A stretch of 41,197 bases of DNA from Chrysophaeum taylorii (lineage: Eukaryota > Sar > Pelagophyceae > Pelagomonadales > Pelagomonadaceae), in the NCBI GenBank assembly GCA_029834535.1, contig JAQMWT010000248.1:1-41197 (forward strand). The letters run 5' to 3'. The notes under the pieces were generated by a model. The model was not told the origin of the DNA, made no database searches, and was given only the letters and a program-made list of their open reading frames with translations. Below are positions 1-9,800 of the stretch, one piece after another. The position numbers were made by a program, and so were the translations under genes. Within the stretch, counting starts at the first letter, position 1. Each line of letters opens with the position of its first letter.

Positions 1-674
1 ATACAAGGAAATGGATCGCATGTCTCGTTTTGCTCTACTTCCTTTCCTTCAGAACAAACTTCGACCGGAATGGCGAGGGCCGTTTATTATCAAGGAACGC
101 CTTTCCCGGTCACCTATGAGGATTGAGTCTCTCGACTCTCCGCCCGAAACGAACGACGTGTTCATGTCAGTCAGATCACGCCTGTGATGGTACCTCCGAA
201 TCGTTGATCCAAACCATCCGCAAACCCGAGGAAACCTTCCGTGATGATTATCAGCACGGGCAGTTTGTTGTTTTCCGGATTCCTGACCGGAAGCGCTCTG
301 ATTGGCGCAAGAAGATTTATGTTGCCGAAGTTTACGAGCCTTACGATTATCAGAATGATCGTGTTGCTCTACATTTCTATTCCGATTTGGGTCCGAACGA
401 TGATGTCGCCTATTTCAAGCCGACCTCTCACCTTTCGCACCGCAAGCTCAAGCCCGAGTTCAAGGACGTTGAAGGTCGAAGTTTCACCGACAAGTCCCGA
501 ATTTCGTCCAACACAACTCATTGTGTCACGGATTTCGCTCCACACGAGATTGATGTGTTGATACCCAAGTTTACTTTACGCAGTGGTCGAGTTCCTGAAC
601 CGATCATCACCCGCGTTTACCAGAAGATTCGTTCACGAGATGCTCGTAAGGCGAAGCCGCGCTCCTCGCGCTAG
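1..674 (+). pseudogene. Ty3/gypsy polyprotein, 3' end (integrase C-terminus plus conserved tail domain), cut by window edge
   Basis: The first ~120 bases encode, in frame 2, the end of a gypsy integrase (NKLRPEWRGPFII), which lines up with HKLRPIWRGPYIV of the minus-strand gypsy element at 12250-20954. The match moves to other frames near base 165, so at least one frameshift is present. From about base 230 to 671 one open frame encodes a tail domain with FVVFRIPDRKRSDWRKKIYV, then AEVYEPYDYQNDRVALHFYS. The same domain ends the 12641-13040 coding region. It follows integrase and precedes the polypurine tract and LTR, so it is the true C-terminus of the polyprotein. The tail has a BAH/chromo-like feel (strand-rich, W..K.IYVAEVYE), but that assignment is inference. 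The 5' part lies outside the window. Confidence 0.8.
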
Positions 675-700
675 CACCTCGCTGGGGCAGCTCGAATTCT

Positions 701-714
701 TACCAGGGGAGTCA
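701..714 (+). other. polypurine tract of the left gypsy element
   Basis: A short purine-rich run (AGGGGAG) sits immediately before the LTR start TGTGGCGG. This is where the plus-strand DNA primer is expected for an LTR retrotransposon. The minus-strand gypsy element has an analogous AGGGGGCTCC before its 3' LTR. Confidence 0.5.
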
Positions 715-1052
715 TGTGGCGGCAACTCCCGCCTCCTAAGGCTTACCCCTCTTCTAGGGCCCCCCCTTATCAGGGGCACCCTACTCCGTTCTGATGATGT
801 CAGTGTTCTCTATGACATCATCTTCCTTTTCCGTGACATGCGTCACCCTGATTTCCGATTTTCGATATATCCTTGATCATAAAGCAACAGCCGGTCCTCA
901 AGTTGAGAGGACCAGGCGCGGGAGTTGTTTGTGGTCGGGCGGCGGGAGAACGGCCATCCTCGTCCAGTGACCCCACCAAGGGCACGGACGCGAGCGGCGA
1001 GCCAGGATTCGAAGGCACGCCAGGTAGCCCCTAAAATTCTCCTTACGTCACA
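715..1052 (+). repeat. LTR of gypsy family 2 (3' LTR, 338 bp)
   Basis: It begins TGTGGCGGCAACTCC and ends CCTTACGTCACA, giving the usual TG...CA ends. It matches the reverse complement of 21155-21494 along its whole length with scattered substitutions, so the two are members of one LTR family in opposite orientation. The polyprotein end at 1-674 upstream makes this copy a 3' LTR. The bases after it (GTAGG) do not match the flank of the other copy, so the two do not belong to one insertion. Confidence 0.85.
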
Positions 1053-1420
1053 GTAGGGGCGACGACGTCAGCAAAGATGCCGAAAACCTCGGACAGGGCG
1101 GGGATGCCGGCCTCTTTGACGATGCAGAGGGCGCACTCGAGCAGGCTGTCGTGCCAGGTGGTCCGCGCTCCTCCGCGGTTTACAAGGTTGGCCTGCGTGA
1201 GAAGCACCTTGCCGTGAGCGTCGAGAACGACGTCAGTGCCCAGAATGCGTGTGCCCACGAGGCCCGAACAAGCTGGAGAGGGGTAGCCAAAGTACTGGGC
1301 ACACATCTCAGCCCAGCAGCGGTTGGGGATTTGAAGGGCGGAGCTGGGCCACGAGCTGATGAACGTGGTCGAGAAGCGATCCCAGGAGGACGCCGCTACT
1401 CGAAGTGCATCGGTGATGGG
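1053..1420 (-). pseudogene. non-LTR reverse transcriptase, C-terminal fragment
   Basis: The minus strand reads DALRVAASSWDRFSTTF, then a Cys-rich segment beginning CAQYFGYPSPAC, then ILGTDVVLDAHGKVLLT, and finally RGGARTTWHDSLLECAL and KEAGI. The C..C / D.HG...L / G....RHD.L.....AG order is typical of the region after the RT domain in LINE-type elements with a C-terminal nuclease-like module. The fragment is cut by the gypsy LTR at 1052. At 1420 it abuts Helitron-type TCTG/TTTG sequence. It is not the missing half of the RT piece at 21495-22039, because both lie on the same strand with an LTR at their downstream end. It is a relic with no catalytic domain. Confidence 0.6.
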
Positions 1421-1728
1421 ATGTCTGTTTGTCTTTACATGTCGACTGCTAAGAGGGGGGTGTGTGTGGGGAGCATGAAGGATGTGGGTGGGTTTGTGGG
1501 GTAGGAGGGATGTGCCTGACGGGCGGAGATAAGTGCGCGGGACCTAGTCGGGGTCATCGCCGAGTCGTGGGGCAGGCGATGTCTGTTTGTCTTTAAATGT
1601 CGACTGCTGAGAGGGGGGTGTGTGTGGGGAGCATGAAGGATGTGGGTGAGTGTGTGGGGTAGAAGGGATGTGCCTGACGGGCGGAGATAAGTACGCGGGA
1701 CCTAGTCGGGGTCATCGCCGAGTCGTGT
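1421..1728. repeat. tandem repeat, 2 units of 158 bp, containing a Helitron-1 intron piece
   Basis: Two head-to-tail copies start at 1421 and 1579 (ATGTCTGTTTGTCTTTA) with few differences. The first ~80 bp of each (GTCGACTGCTAAGAGGGG onward) match the Helitron-1 intron and exon-2 start at 4757-4763 and 6779-6850, but without the inserted Helitron units. They therefore preserve the unoccupied site. The rest of the unit (GGATGTGCCTGACGGGCGG...) is not seen elsewhere in the window. Confidence 0.8.
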
Positions 1729-1763
1729 TGTCCCCCGATTTAGGGTAAGGATCATGTAGGTCT

Positions 1764-1972
1764 CACAGAACACAAGACTCTCACAGATGGCAAGAAGAAA
1801 ACATTTTATAAATAGCTTTGCTTTTGGCTCATACATTTAGCAAAGAACAGAAAGTAGGTCGCGGGTGAAGCGTTTTGAAATAAATCGGCTTTACAAAACG
1901 CAGATTTTGTCGGCCCGTTTCGAGCATACATGCTCGAAAGAACAGAAAGTAGAGTCCCGTTAGAGTTCTGTG
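1764..1972. mobile_element. MITE-like insertion in unit A
   Basis: This stretch replaces the short GCGCGAGAGCCAGACAG segment seen in the other units. It starts CACAGAAC and ends with the inverse GTTCTGTG, contains two copies of AAAGAACAGAAAGTAG (near 1833 and 1937), and has a near-palindrome TCGAGCATACATGCTCGA at about 1918-1936. It is AT-rich, unlike its surroundings. It has no ORF and the target duplication is unclear, so family assignment is open. Confidence 0.45.
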
Positions 1973-2624
1973 ACTGACGGACTGACATCTCCCAATTAAT
2001 TATTGTGGAACATTGATCCTCCAAGCCGTATACGGCGACCTCGCAGACTGTTTCCACGACCCGCGGCGGCTCTTTCAGCGCGCCATTCTCACGCCCCGTC
2101 GAAACGATGTTGTCGATGCTGACAACGCGCGCATGACCGCGGCCTTTTTTTTCCGGAGACCGCGGCCTTTTTTTCCCGAAGACGACGCGTCGGAGTTCTT
2201 TTCGGCCGACTAGGTTAGGTCGGAAGACGACGCCTCGCTCTTTACAGTCGAGTTTTCAACTCCCTGACAACCAACGGCATGCTGACTTTGATCGCGAGCA
2301 GAAAATCGTCGCAACCTCGACCCGTCGCACGGCCACTGCAACGGTACCAGATACATGATTGATCGTGTCGTTGTCACCGAGGCTCCTCCAACCTGTATCC
2401 CTTAAGGCCCGCCTACGCCAAACGATCAAAAAGAGCCAGGGCCAGACGCCCCGCGAGGTCCGCGTCCTCTTGCCCACAAGGCCGTCTTCTGTCACGTCCA
2501 GCTCTACGTGGCTCTCTGTCGATCGGCAACCCCGAGAATATGCTCTTCTGAGTCGACGACTCGACCCTACCCCACACGTGCTCCGCAATACCGATAAGCC
2601 CTCTCCCGGCGTCTACACGAGCAC

Positions 2625-2964
2625 TGTAGGTGAACTTACTGGGACAAGGTGAACTTACTGAGGTTTGAGATTGGGACTAGGTGAATATAGTGACCAGGTG
2701 AACTTACTGGGATCAGGTGAACTTACTGGGGTTTTAGAGTAAACTCAAAGGTTAGCGGCGTGTGCGGATCAAAGCAGCTTAGATTGGCGGAGGCGAGAGC
2801 GACGAGCTCGAAGGAGTGGTGTGAGCACGAGTGGGTTTACGCCGAACTTACCGGGGTTAGAGATTTGGACTAGGTGAACTTACTGGCCAGGTGAACTTAC
2901 TGGGACCAGGTGAACTTATTGGGGTTAGAGATTGGGACTAGGTGAACTTACTGGCCTGCACTTG
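2625..2964 (+). repeat. iteron cluster at the 3' end of unit A
   Basis: Repeated 13-17 bp motifs close to AGGTGAACTTACTGGG occur about ten times here, all in one orientation and irregularly spaced, split by a conserved spacer with CGACGAGCTCG. The last copy runs into the terminus GGCCTGCACTTG. The same arrangement ends every other unit. Confidence 0.8.
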
Positions 2965-3030
2965 TGCCTGTTTATTTTCGGCTTTGCGTATTTTTCGGTT
3001 GAAAGGTGCGATGGCGGATGGCCGCAGTTC

Positions 3031-4763
3031 TTACTGTAGGATTTCCTTATAAACAATATTTTTGGTATAGGCGCCGGGGTGGCGTCGGGCGTAGTCGCGG
3101 ACGTAGGTGTCGTTGTGGGCGTAGAAGACGAAGTCATCATGGCGGCCGACGCGGCTAAGGGCGACGTATAGTTGGCCGTGGAAAAAGACGGGGTCGGGGA
3201 GGAGGAGGCCAACCTTTTTTAGGGTTTGGCCTTGGGATTTGTTGAAGGTCATCGCGAAAGCGGGGCGCAGTGGGAACTGGCGGCGTCGCAGGGTGAAGGG
3301 GTAGTCGTTGCCGGTGGTCGTAAACGTGAAGCGGGGGACCAGGAGCGTGTGTCGTTGGGAGACGCCGGCTTCGTCCTTGATCCAGGTGGCGAGTTCGAGG
3401 AGGCAGTCGGTGACGACGCGGATGAGAACGTACCGCGCCCCGTTGGAGTGGAGGGGGGTGGCGTTTCGAAGGAGCATGACGGGCATGCCGACCTTGAGTT
3501 AGAGTTCGCGGGGAGGCATGCCGCTGGGCGTGAGGGAGTTCAAGAATTCGATGGGGTAGAGGACGGGGTCGTCCTCGTATGCGACTTCGTTGTCCGAGTG
3601 GAAGGTGTGGACGGTGGAGCCGGGGAAGGTCGCGGTCATCTCGGCGTTGTAATGGTCGACGTTCGAGTTCTTCGGCGTGAGAACCGCGCGTTCGAAGAGC
3701 CACGCGGGATCGTCGAAGCGGGCTTCGCTGTAGACGCGGGCGGTCAAGTCGGCGGGGCTGTCGACGTGGGGCACGTGGGCGCCGAGGTTGATCCACTCGT
3801 CGCCGAGGGTGGGTTCGGTGGGCAACGTGCCGTCTCCGACGCGGAGGAGGAAGTCGGCGAATTCTTGCAGGTCGACTTGGTCCTGGCCACCGGACATTTT
3901 GACGCGCATGTTGACGGTGAGCTCGCGGACTCGAACGTGGGCCCAGACGGGCGCGTTCTTGATGCAGGCGCCGACGATTTCGTACCGGCGGCCGCGCTTG
4001 ACGATCGGCAGCGTCTGGCGGAAGTTGCCGAGGAAGACGATGACCTTGCCGCCGAAGGGCGCGCGTCGGTCATGAGGATGTCGCGCAGCGTGCGGTCAAC
4101 GGTCATGAGCGTGTCCTTGTTCGTCATGGGCGCTTCGTCCCACAAAATGAGCTTGGCCTTGGTGAGGACGTCGCGGGTGCGGTCCTTCTTGTTTCTCGTG
4201 ACGTTGCAGACGCTCGTGTCGGACACGTTGAGCGGGATCTTGAAACGCGAGTGCGCGGTGCAGCCGCCCTGGAGGAGCGTGGCGGCGATGCCGGAGCTCG
4301 CGGTGGCGAGCGCAACGTGATGGCGTTCGCGCACGGCTGCGAGGAGCGTCTGGCAGAGGAAAGTCTTGCCGGTTCCCGCGGGCGCCTGTATGAAGAAGGT
4401 GGTGCCGGGCGCGAGTGCGATGGGGGGACTACCTGGGTAGACGAAGATCATGATCTCGTTGAAGGCGTCGAGCTGCGGCTGGTTGTACTGGCGCATGCTC
4501 TCGAGGTTGCGGCGCACGATCTCGGCGAGGGCGGCGCGCTTTTCCCGGGTGTCGCCGAAGCCGAGTTCCTCGGCGACGAAGCGCGATGTGAGCTGCTCGG
4601 CCTGCGTGGGCTCGGGCAAGCCGACTTGGCGCATCGACATGCCGGCGCCTTCGAGGTGGGCCTGGATGTCGAGGAGGGCTTCGTTCTCCATGCTCTCGTT
4701 GAGGTCGAGGTCCTGGTTGCGGCGATGGGTCCGGTAGCGGTGGAGGATGTCTTTAAATGTCGA
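3031..4763 (-). pseudogene. Helitron-1 Pif1-type helicase domain (exon 2, broken)
   Basis: This is the helicase half of a Helitron Rep-helicase protein, the SF1 5'-3' DNA helicase that unwinds the strand displaced in rolling-circle transposition. From the exon start (STFKDILHRYR) it shows Walker A APAGTGKTFLCQTL (~4362-4385), GIAATLLQGGCTAHSRF, Walker B LILWDEAPM (~4126-4150), FGGKVIVFLGNFRQTLPIV (~4005-4060), ERAVLTPKNSNVDHYNAEMT, and the C-terminal motif FNKSQGQTLKKVGLLL followed by GQLYVALSRVG. The ORF ends KEILQ-TAA at 3031. Two lesions are visible: a frameshift near 4065 and a TAA at 3499-3501 where the family has Gln (REL-stop-LKVGMPVMLL). Otherwise the domain is complete. Its first exon lies at 6874-10334, beyond the inserted units. 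Confidence 0.9.
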
Positions 4764-5721
4764 CAAGTGCAGGCCAGTAAGTTCACCTAGTCCCAATCTC
4801 TAACCCCAGTAAGTTCACCTAATCCCAGTAAGTTTCATATAAGTTCACCTGGTCAGTAAGTTCACCTAGCTCACACCCACTCCTTCGAGCTCGTCGCTCT
4901 CGCCTCCGCCAATCTAAGCTGCTTTGATCCGCACGCGCCGCCAACCTTTGAGTTTACTCTAAAACTGAAACCCCAGTAAGTTCACCTGGTTCCAGTAAGT
5001 TCACCTGGTCCCAGTAAGTTCACCTACCGTGCGCGTGTAGACGCCGGGAGGGGGCTTATCGGTATTGCGCAGCACGTGTGGGGTAGGGTGGAGTCGTCGA
5101 CTCAGAAGAGGATATCCTCGGGGTTGCCGATCGACAGAGAGCCACGTAGAGCTGGACGTGGCAGAAGACGGGCTTGGGCAAGAGGACGCCGACCTCGCGG
5201 GGCGTCTGCCCTGGCTCTTGTTGATCGTTTGGCGTCGGCGGGCCTTAAGGGATACAGGTTGGAGGAGCCTCGGTGACAACGACACGATCGATCATGTATC
5301 TGGTACCGTTGCAGTGGCCGTGCGACGGGTCGAGGTTGCGAAGACTTTAAGCTCGCGATCAAAGTCAGCATGCCGTTGGTTGTCAGGGAGTTGAAAACTC
5401 GACTGTAAAGAGCGAGGCGTCGTCTTCCGACCCAACCTAGTCGGCCGAAAAGAACTCCGACGCCTCGTCTCCGGGAAAAAAGGCCGCGGTCATGCGCGCG
5501 TTGTCAGCATCGACAACATCGTTTCGACGGGGCGTGAGAATGGCGCGCTGAAAGAGCCGCCGCGGGTCGTGGAAATAGTCTGCGAGGTCGCCGTAGACGG
5601 CTTGGAGGATCACTGTCTGGCTCTCGCGCCTACCTGATCCTTACCCTAAATCGAGGGACAAACAGACAGACAGACAGACAGACAAACAAACAGACAAACA
5701 TCTGTCGATTAGTAGTTAGGA
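4764..5721 (-). mobile_element. Helitron-type short unit B (second of a tandem pair)
   Basis: On the minus strand it ends GGCCTGCACTTG followed by TCGACATTTAAAG, the start of Helitron-1 exon 2. Its 5' end (TCCTAACTACTAATCG) joins directly to the CTTG end of unit C. It contains a TTTG/TCTG tract (~5655-5700), the decayed helicase region (AVYGDL... near 5600, TINKSQG near 5220) and iterons (4764-5030). At 958 bp it is the shortest unit. No complete ORF remains. Confidence 0.85.
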
Positions 5722-6773
5722 CAAGTGCAGGCCAGTAAGTTCACCTAGTCCCAATCTCTAACCCCAGTAAGTTCACCTGGTCCCGTTACGTTCGTCAGTA
5801 AGTTCACCTAGTCCCAATCTCTAACCCCAGTAAGTTCGGCGTAAACCCACTCGTGCTCACACCCACTCACCCCACTCTCCTTCGAGCTCGTCGCTCTCAC
5901 CTCCGCCAATCTAAGCTGCTTTGATCCGCACACGCCGCTTTGCGTTCACTCTAAAACCCCAGTAAGTTCACTTGGTCCCAGTAAGTTCACCTGGTCACTA
6001 AGTTCACCTAGTCCCAATCTCAAACCCCAGTAAGTTCACCTGGTCCCAGTAAGTTCACCTACAGTGCGCGTGTAGACGCCGGGAGGGGGCTTATCGGTAT
6101 TGCGCAGCACGTGTGGGGTAGGGTGGAGTCGTCGACTCAGAAGAGTATATCCTCGGGGTTGCCGATCGACAGAGAGCCACGTAGAGCTGGACGTGGCAGA
6201 AGACGGGCTTGGGAAAGAGGACGCCGACCTCGCGGGGCGTCTGGCCCTGGCTCTTGTTGATCGTTTGGCGTCGGCGGGCCTTAAGGGATACAGGTTGGAG
6301 GAGCCTCGGTGACAACGACACGATCGATCATGTATCTGGTACCGTTGCAGTGGCCGTGCGACGGGTCGAGGTTGCGAAGACTTTAAGCTCGCGATCAAAG
6401 TCAGCATGCCGTTGGTTGTCAGGGAGTTGAAAACTCTACTGTAAAGAGCGAGGCGTCGTCTTCCGACCCAGCCTAGTCAGCCGAAAAGAACTCCGACGCC
6501 TCGTCTCCGGGAAAAAAAGGCCGCGGTCATGCGCGCGTTGTCAGCATCGACAGCATCGTTTCGACGGGGCGTGAGAATGGCGCGCTGAAGGAGCCGCCGC
6601 GGCTCGTGGAAATAGTCTGCGAGGTCGCCGTAGACGGCTTGGAGGATCACTGTCTGGCTCTCGCGCCTACCTGATCCTTACTCTCGCGCCTACCTGATCC
6701 TTACCCTAAATCGAGGGACAGACAGACAAACAAACAAACAAACAGACAAACATCTGTCGATTAGTAGTTAGGA
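5722..6773 (-). mobile_element. Helitron-type short unit C (first of a tandem pair)
   Basis: This 1052 bp unit begins on the minus strand with TCCTAACTACTAATCGACAG at 6773 and ends CACTTG at 5722, followed at once by the TC of unit B. It carries a (TTTG)n/(TCTG)n tract at 6718-6752, a duplicated CTCGCGCCTACCTGATCCTTA (plus-strand reading, ~6659-6704), the helicase remnant and the iteron cluster. The best-preserved helicase stretch is at 6091-6321: [18 protein letters not shown] followed by [15 protein letters not shown]. The upstream half has stops and frame changes, so it is not a working helicase. Confidence 0.85.
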
Positions 6774-6778
6774 CAGGA

Positions 6779-6873
6779 CTGCTAAGAGGGGGGTGTGTGT
6801 GGGGAGCATGAAGGATGTGGGTGGGTTTGTGGGGGATGTCGGTGGTAAGGTTTTTTTTGGTGGCTTCTCATAT
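6779..6873 (-). other. Helitron-1 intron remnant with altered 5' splice site
   Basis: Between the Rep exon (ending CCCTTCGAC) and exon 2 (starting TCGACATTT) lies a 95-base pyrimidine-rich segment ending CCCTCTTAGCAG, a good 3' splice site. Removing it joins the frames in phase (NPFD|STFKDIL), as expected for a continuous Helitron protein. The 5' site reads ATATGAG where GTATGAG would be canonical; in the context GAC|G it is a CpG, so G-to-A by deamination would explain it. TCGACAT occurs on both sides of the segment. Five extra bases (6774-6778) and units C and B separate it from exon 2. Confidence 0.55.
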
Positions 6874-9800
6874 GTCGAAGGGGTTAGTGAGCTCGCAGAG
6901 AGTGATGAGCATGGCGAAGAGCGGGCGTTGTTCGGCGGCCGTGTTGGAGATCGCGGCGGCCTCGATGCACTTGGTCCATTCGGCGTCGTCGTGGAGGAGG
7001 TTCCGCGCCTTGCAGGCTTCCTTGAAGGTGTCGTACGGCTCGTCGTTGTTTTCCCCCGGCACGACGCGCAAGTCGGAGTAGCAGGTGGGCCTGCGGACGA
7101 CGGTCAGGAGGACGCGCATGTGGAAGGCCTCCTGGTTCTTGGGAGACACGGCGTACATGGGTGCCACGGCATCCGTCGAGAAGTCGTTCTCGTCGAGGCC
7201 GAGGCGCTCGCGGCGTTTGCTGTCTCCTTTCCTTCGTGGGGCCCATGCTTTTTCCGCGAACGTGTAGTACGTCGGGAGGTCGGTGTAGAGGAGCGTCAGC
7301 GGGTCGACCTGGTAGGGCTCGATGTACGTGAGGCCGATTGCCTCGTTGATCTTGGCGCTGTTGTTGAGGTTGAACATGGCGGTGAGCGTGGTGTCGGGGG
7401 GGTGTGGGCGGCGAGCGAAGCGTAGTAGTAGCGGAGGGCGGGGTCGTCGGAATCCTGCCAGTAGACCCGCTGGCCGTTTTCGAGGTGGACGGCGAGGTGG
7501 AAGACGGCGGGGTGCCTCGCGTGGGTTTCGTTGCCGAAGATGCGGTTGAGGGCTTCAGTCGAGCAGATGTAGCGGCCGGTCTGGTATGTCGAAATCTCGT
7601 CCAGGAGGCGGGAGTCGCGGTGGCCGCGAGACGTGTCTTGGCGGATCGTGATCGTGGCACTGTCCGGGCCCTTGAAGATGTACTTGTACAGGTAGGCGCA
7701 GACGTGGATGGTGCAGCAGATCTCGACGTTGAGGTGTGCCTAGTATTTCTTGAGGAGCCAGGGGTTGTACGGCACGATCCACCTGTTGTCGATCACGCAG
7801 GGGCGGCCGTTGAACGGCTTGGTATACGTGTGGCCGCCGTCTTGCGGGGAGCGGCGGCGGTACTACACGTAGTTGTCCTCCATGACCGTCGTGTGCCGTT
7901 GGAAGGCTTTGGGAAAATGCTTGGAGCATTCGCCGCATGCGGGCGCATGATGGGCAGTCGCGGCCGCAGGCAGGGGCCGTGGTGCATCTGGGTGAAGACG
8001 ATGTCGAGGAGTTCCTTTTGCTTCGGGTCGTTCTGGTCGGGGAGCTCTGCGCAGGAGACCTTGTCGACGTCGTCGGCCGCGATCTCGTCTCGGCTGTCGA
8101 GGATGAGGAGGATGTGAGCGTGGGGCAGGCCGCGCTTCTGGTACTCGATCGTGTACGTGTACGCGTGCACGCGGCCGAGAACGGCTCGCTCGGTGAGGTC
8201 GCGGAGGAGCTCGGCGAGCTTGATGTGAAAGACGCGGATGATGAGGTCGGGCCGCATGTGGGGCTGCTCGTGCTTGTAGAGCTCGGCCGTGATTTCGTCC
8301 CACTTGGGGTTGCACGTGAACGTAATGAAGAGCGAGGGCCTGCCGCAAACTCTGACGATGGCCATGGCGTCCTGGTAGGCGGCGCGCATTTCTCGCTGCG
8401 ACCCCTTGAACGTGGACGGGAGGATGCTCCGTTTGCCCGCGTTGCCCGCCTCGCCATCCGCGACGGCGTCTTGGAGACCAAAGTAGAGATCGGCACGCAG
8501 CTTCTTCTGGTTCTGGCGGCACCACTCGATGCGCGACACCTCCATCTTGACGGCGCCGTCGAGGAAGTACTCGTGGCTGAGGCGGTTGAGGCGGTGGATG
8601 AGGGAAAAAGCGTGGACGGCGATGGGCGGTGGCGGTGCGTCGTCGTCGTCGTCGCTCTCTCGGCGTCTTCCTCGGGGCCGGCACGTGGTTTGTCCGGGTT
8701 TTGGCGCGCGGAGGTGCGCGCGATAAATGTAGTAATCCTCAGGCGTGATGGTGGCGAGGCGGGCGGTCCCGTCCGCGGGGTTAATCTTGTGGATCCCGAT
8801 GTTGTAGCCGCTGGGCCGGCCCGTCGGGAACATGAGGGTGAAGTGCAGGGGATCGCGCTGCCCGTTGTAGATGCTGATGAGCTCGAGCTCGGGCCGCCCG
8901 TGCGCGCCCTCGCAGTTGACGACGATGTCGCGGTTCGGCACGGCGGTGTCTTCGTCGCCTAGGACGATCATGGCGACCTCGTCGACGACCTGCGCGTTTC
9001 CGCGTCGCGCGTGGTGGTCGGCGAGCCTTTGTTCGGCGTGGATGACGATGCGCGCCTTGGTGGCGTCGGCGTTCGCGCTGTTGATGTAGGCGTCGGCGTG
9101 TCGAAACGTTCGGACGAAGCGGTTGTTGGCGAGGATGACGGCCTGGACCGTGCGGACCACGTGATCGTTCAGGAGCGACGACTCGAGGCGGTGCTGGAGT
9201 TGCGTGCCGGGATCGAGCAGGTACGTCTGCGCGAACATCGGCGCCTCGCCGGGCCGCGGCCGCAAGGAGCCCAGGCGGTGGTGGATTTGCCCCGAGATGC
9301 GCAGGGCGCTGATGGGGCAACGACTGTTGGAGGTCGTGTTGCTTCTGGCGAACGGGCGCTCGTCGTGGACCTGCATGCTCGCGAACGCGAAAGCGTTGTT
9401 GATCCTGCGCGCGTCGGCTCTGAAGGCCTGGTCGGTGGCGTAGGGGGTCGTGATGAGATGGACGAACTCCGGTGGCGGGTTCGGAGTGTCGGGGAGCACG
9501 ACTGTGCCCCCCGAGCAGCACCGGTTGTATTTGTTTTTGGTCGTCTCCTCCGATGGCCAGTAAAGCGCGTCGCAGAACGGACAGACTTTGTCCATCGCCC
9601 CGGCGTCGTGCGTAGGGACGGTAGTCTCGTCGAAGTCCTCGAGGGCGCAGCGGGCGGCGAAGGTCGGGCGTCGCCGCACTTCGTTCACGATATTTTGGCG
9701 GGCGCGTCGCTGTTCGGCGGCGTTTGCGGCGAGCCGCGCGGCGCGCTGGCCGTGGTCGTCGGCGCGTTGGCACGACTCGCGTTGTTCCTGGGCGTTGGTT

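Larger units (their letters stand above)
1729..2964 (+). mobile_element. Helitron-type short unit A (5' truncated)
   Basis: This unit shares its body with seven others in the window. It has a GATTTAGGGTAAGGATCA lead-in, then a decayed helicase region (AVYGDLADCFHDPRRLFQ at about 2024-2077, SLSPRLLQPVSLKARLRQ at about 2371-2424, NKSQGQT-like at about 2425-2445), then GTGAACTTACTGG iterons, and the terminus GGCCTGCACTTG followed by T. The 5' terminal TCCTAAC segment is missing. A ~209 bp MITE-like insertion interrupts the lead-in. The 3' end lies ~66 bp beyond the stop codon of the Helitron-1 helicase, tail to tail with it. Confidence 0.75.

Noticed and set aside
1738..1750. Telomere repeat suggested by TTTAGGG
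   Set aside because: A single copy within the conserved lead-in of the Helitron units, not a telomeric array.
2625..2964. Regularly repeated short motifs suggesting a CRISPR array
   Set aside because: Repeats are 13-17 bp, imperfect, without uniform unique spacers, and occur in a eukaryotic transposon context with no cas genes.
3226..4320. 364-codon plus-strand ORF
   Set aside because: Antisense to the Pif1 helicase domain; Gly/Val/Glu-rich shadow typical of GC-rich coding DNA.
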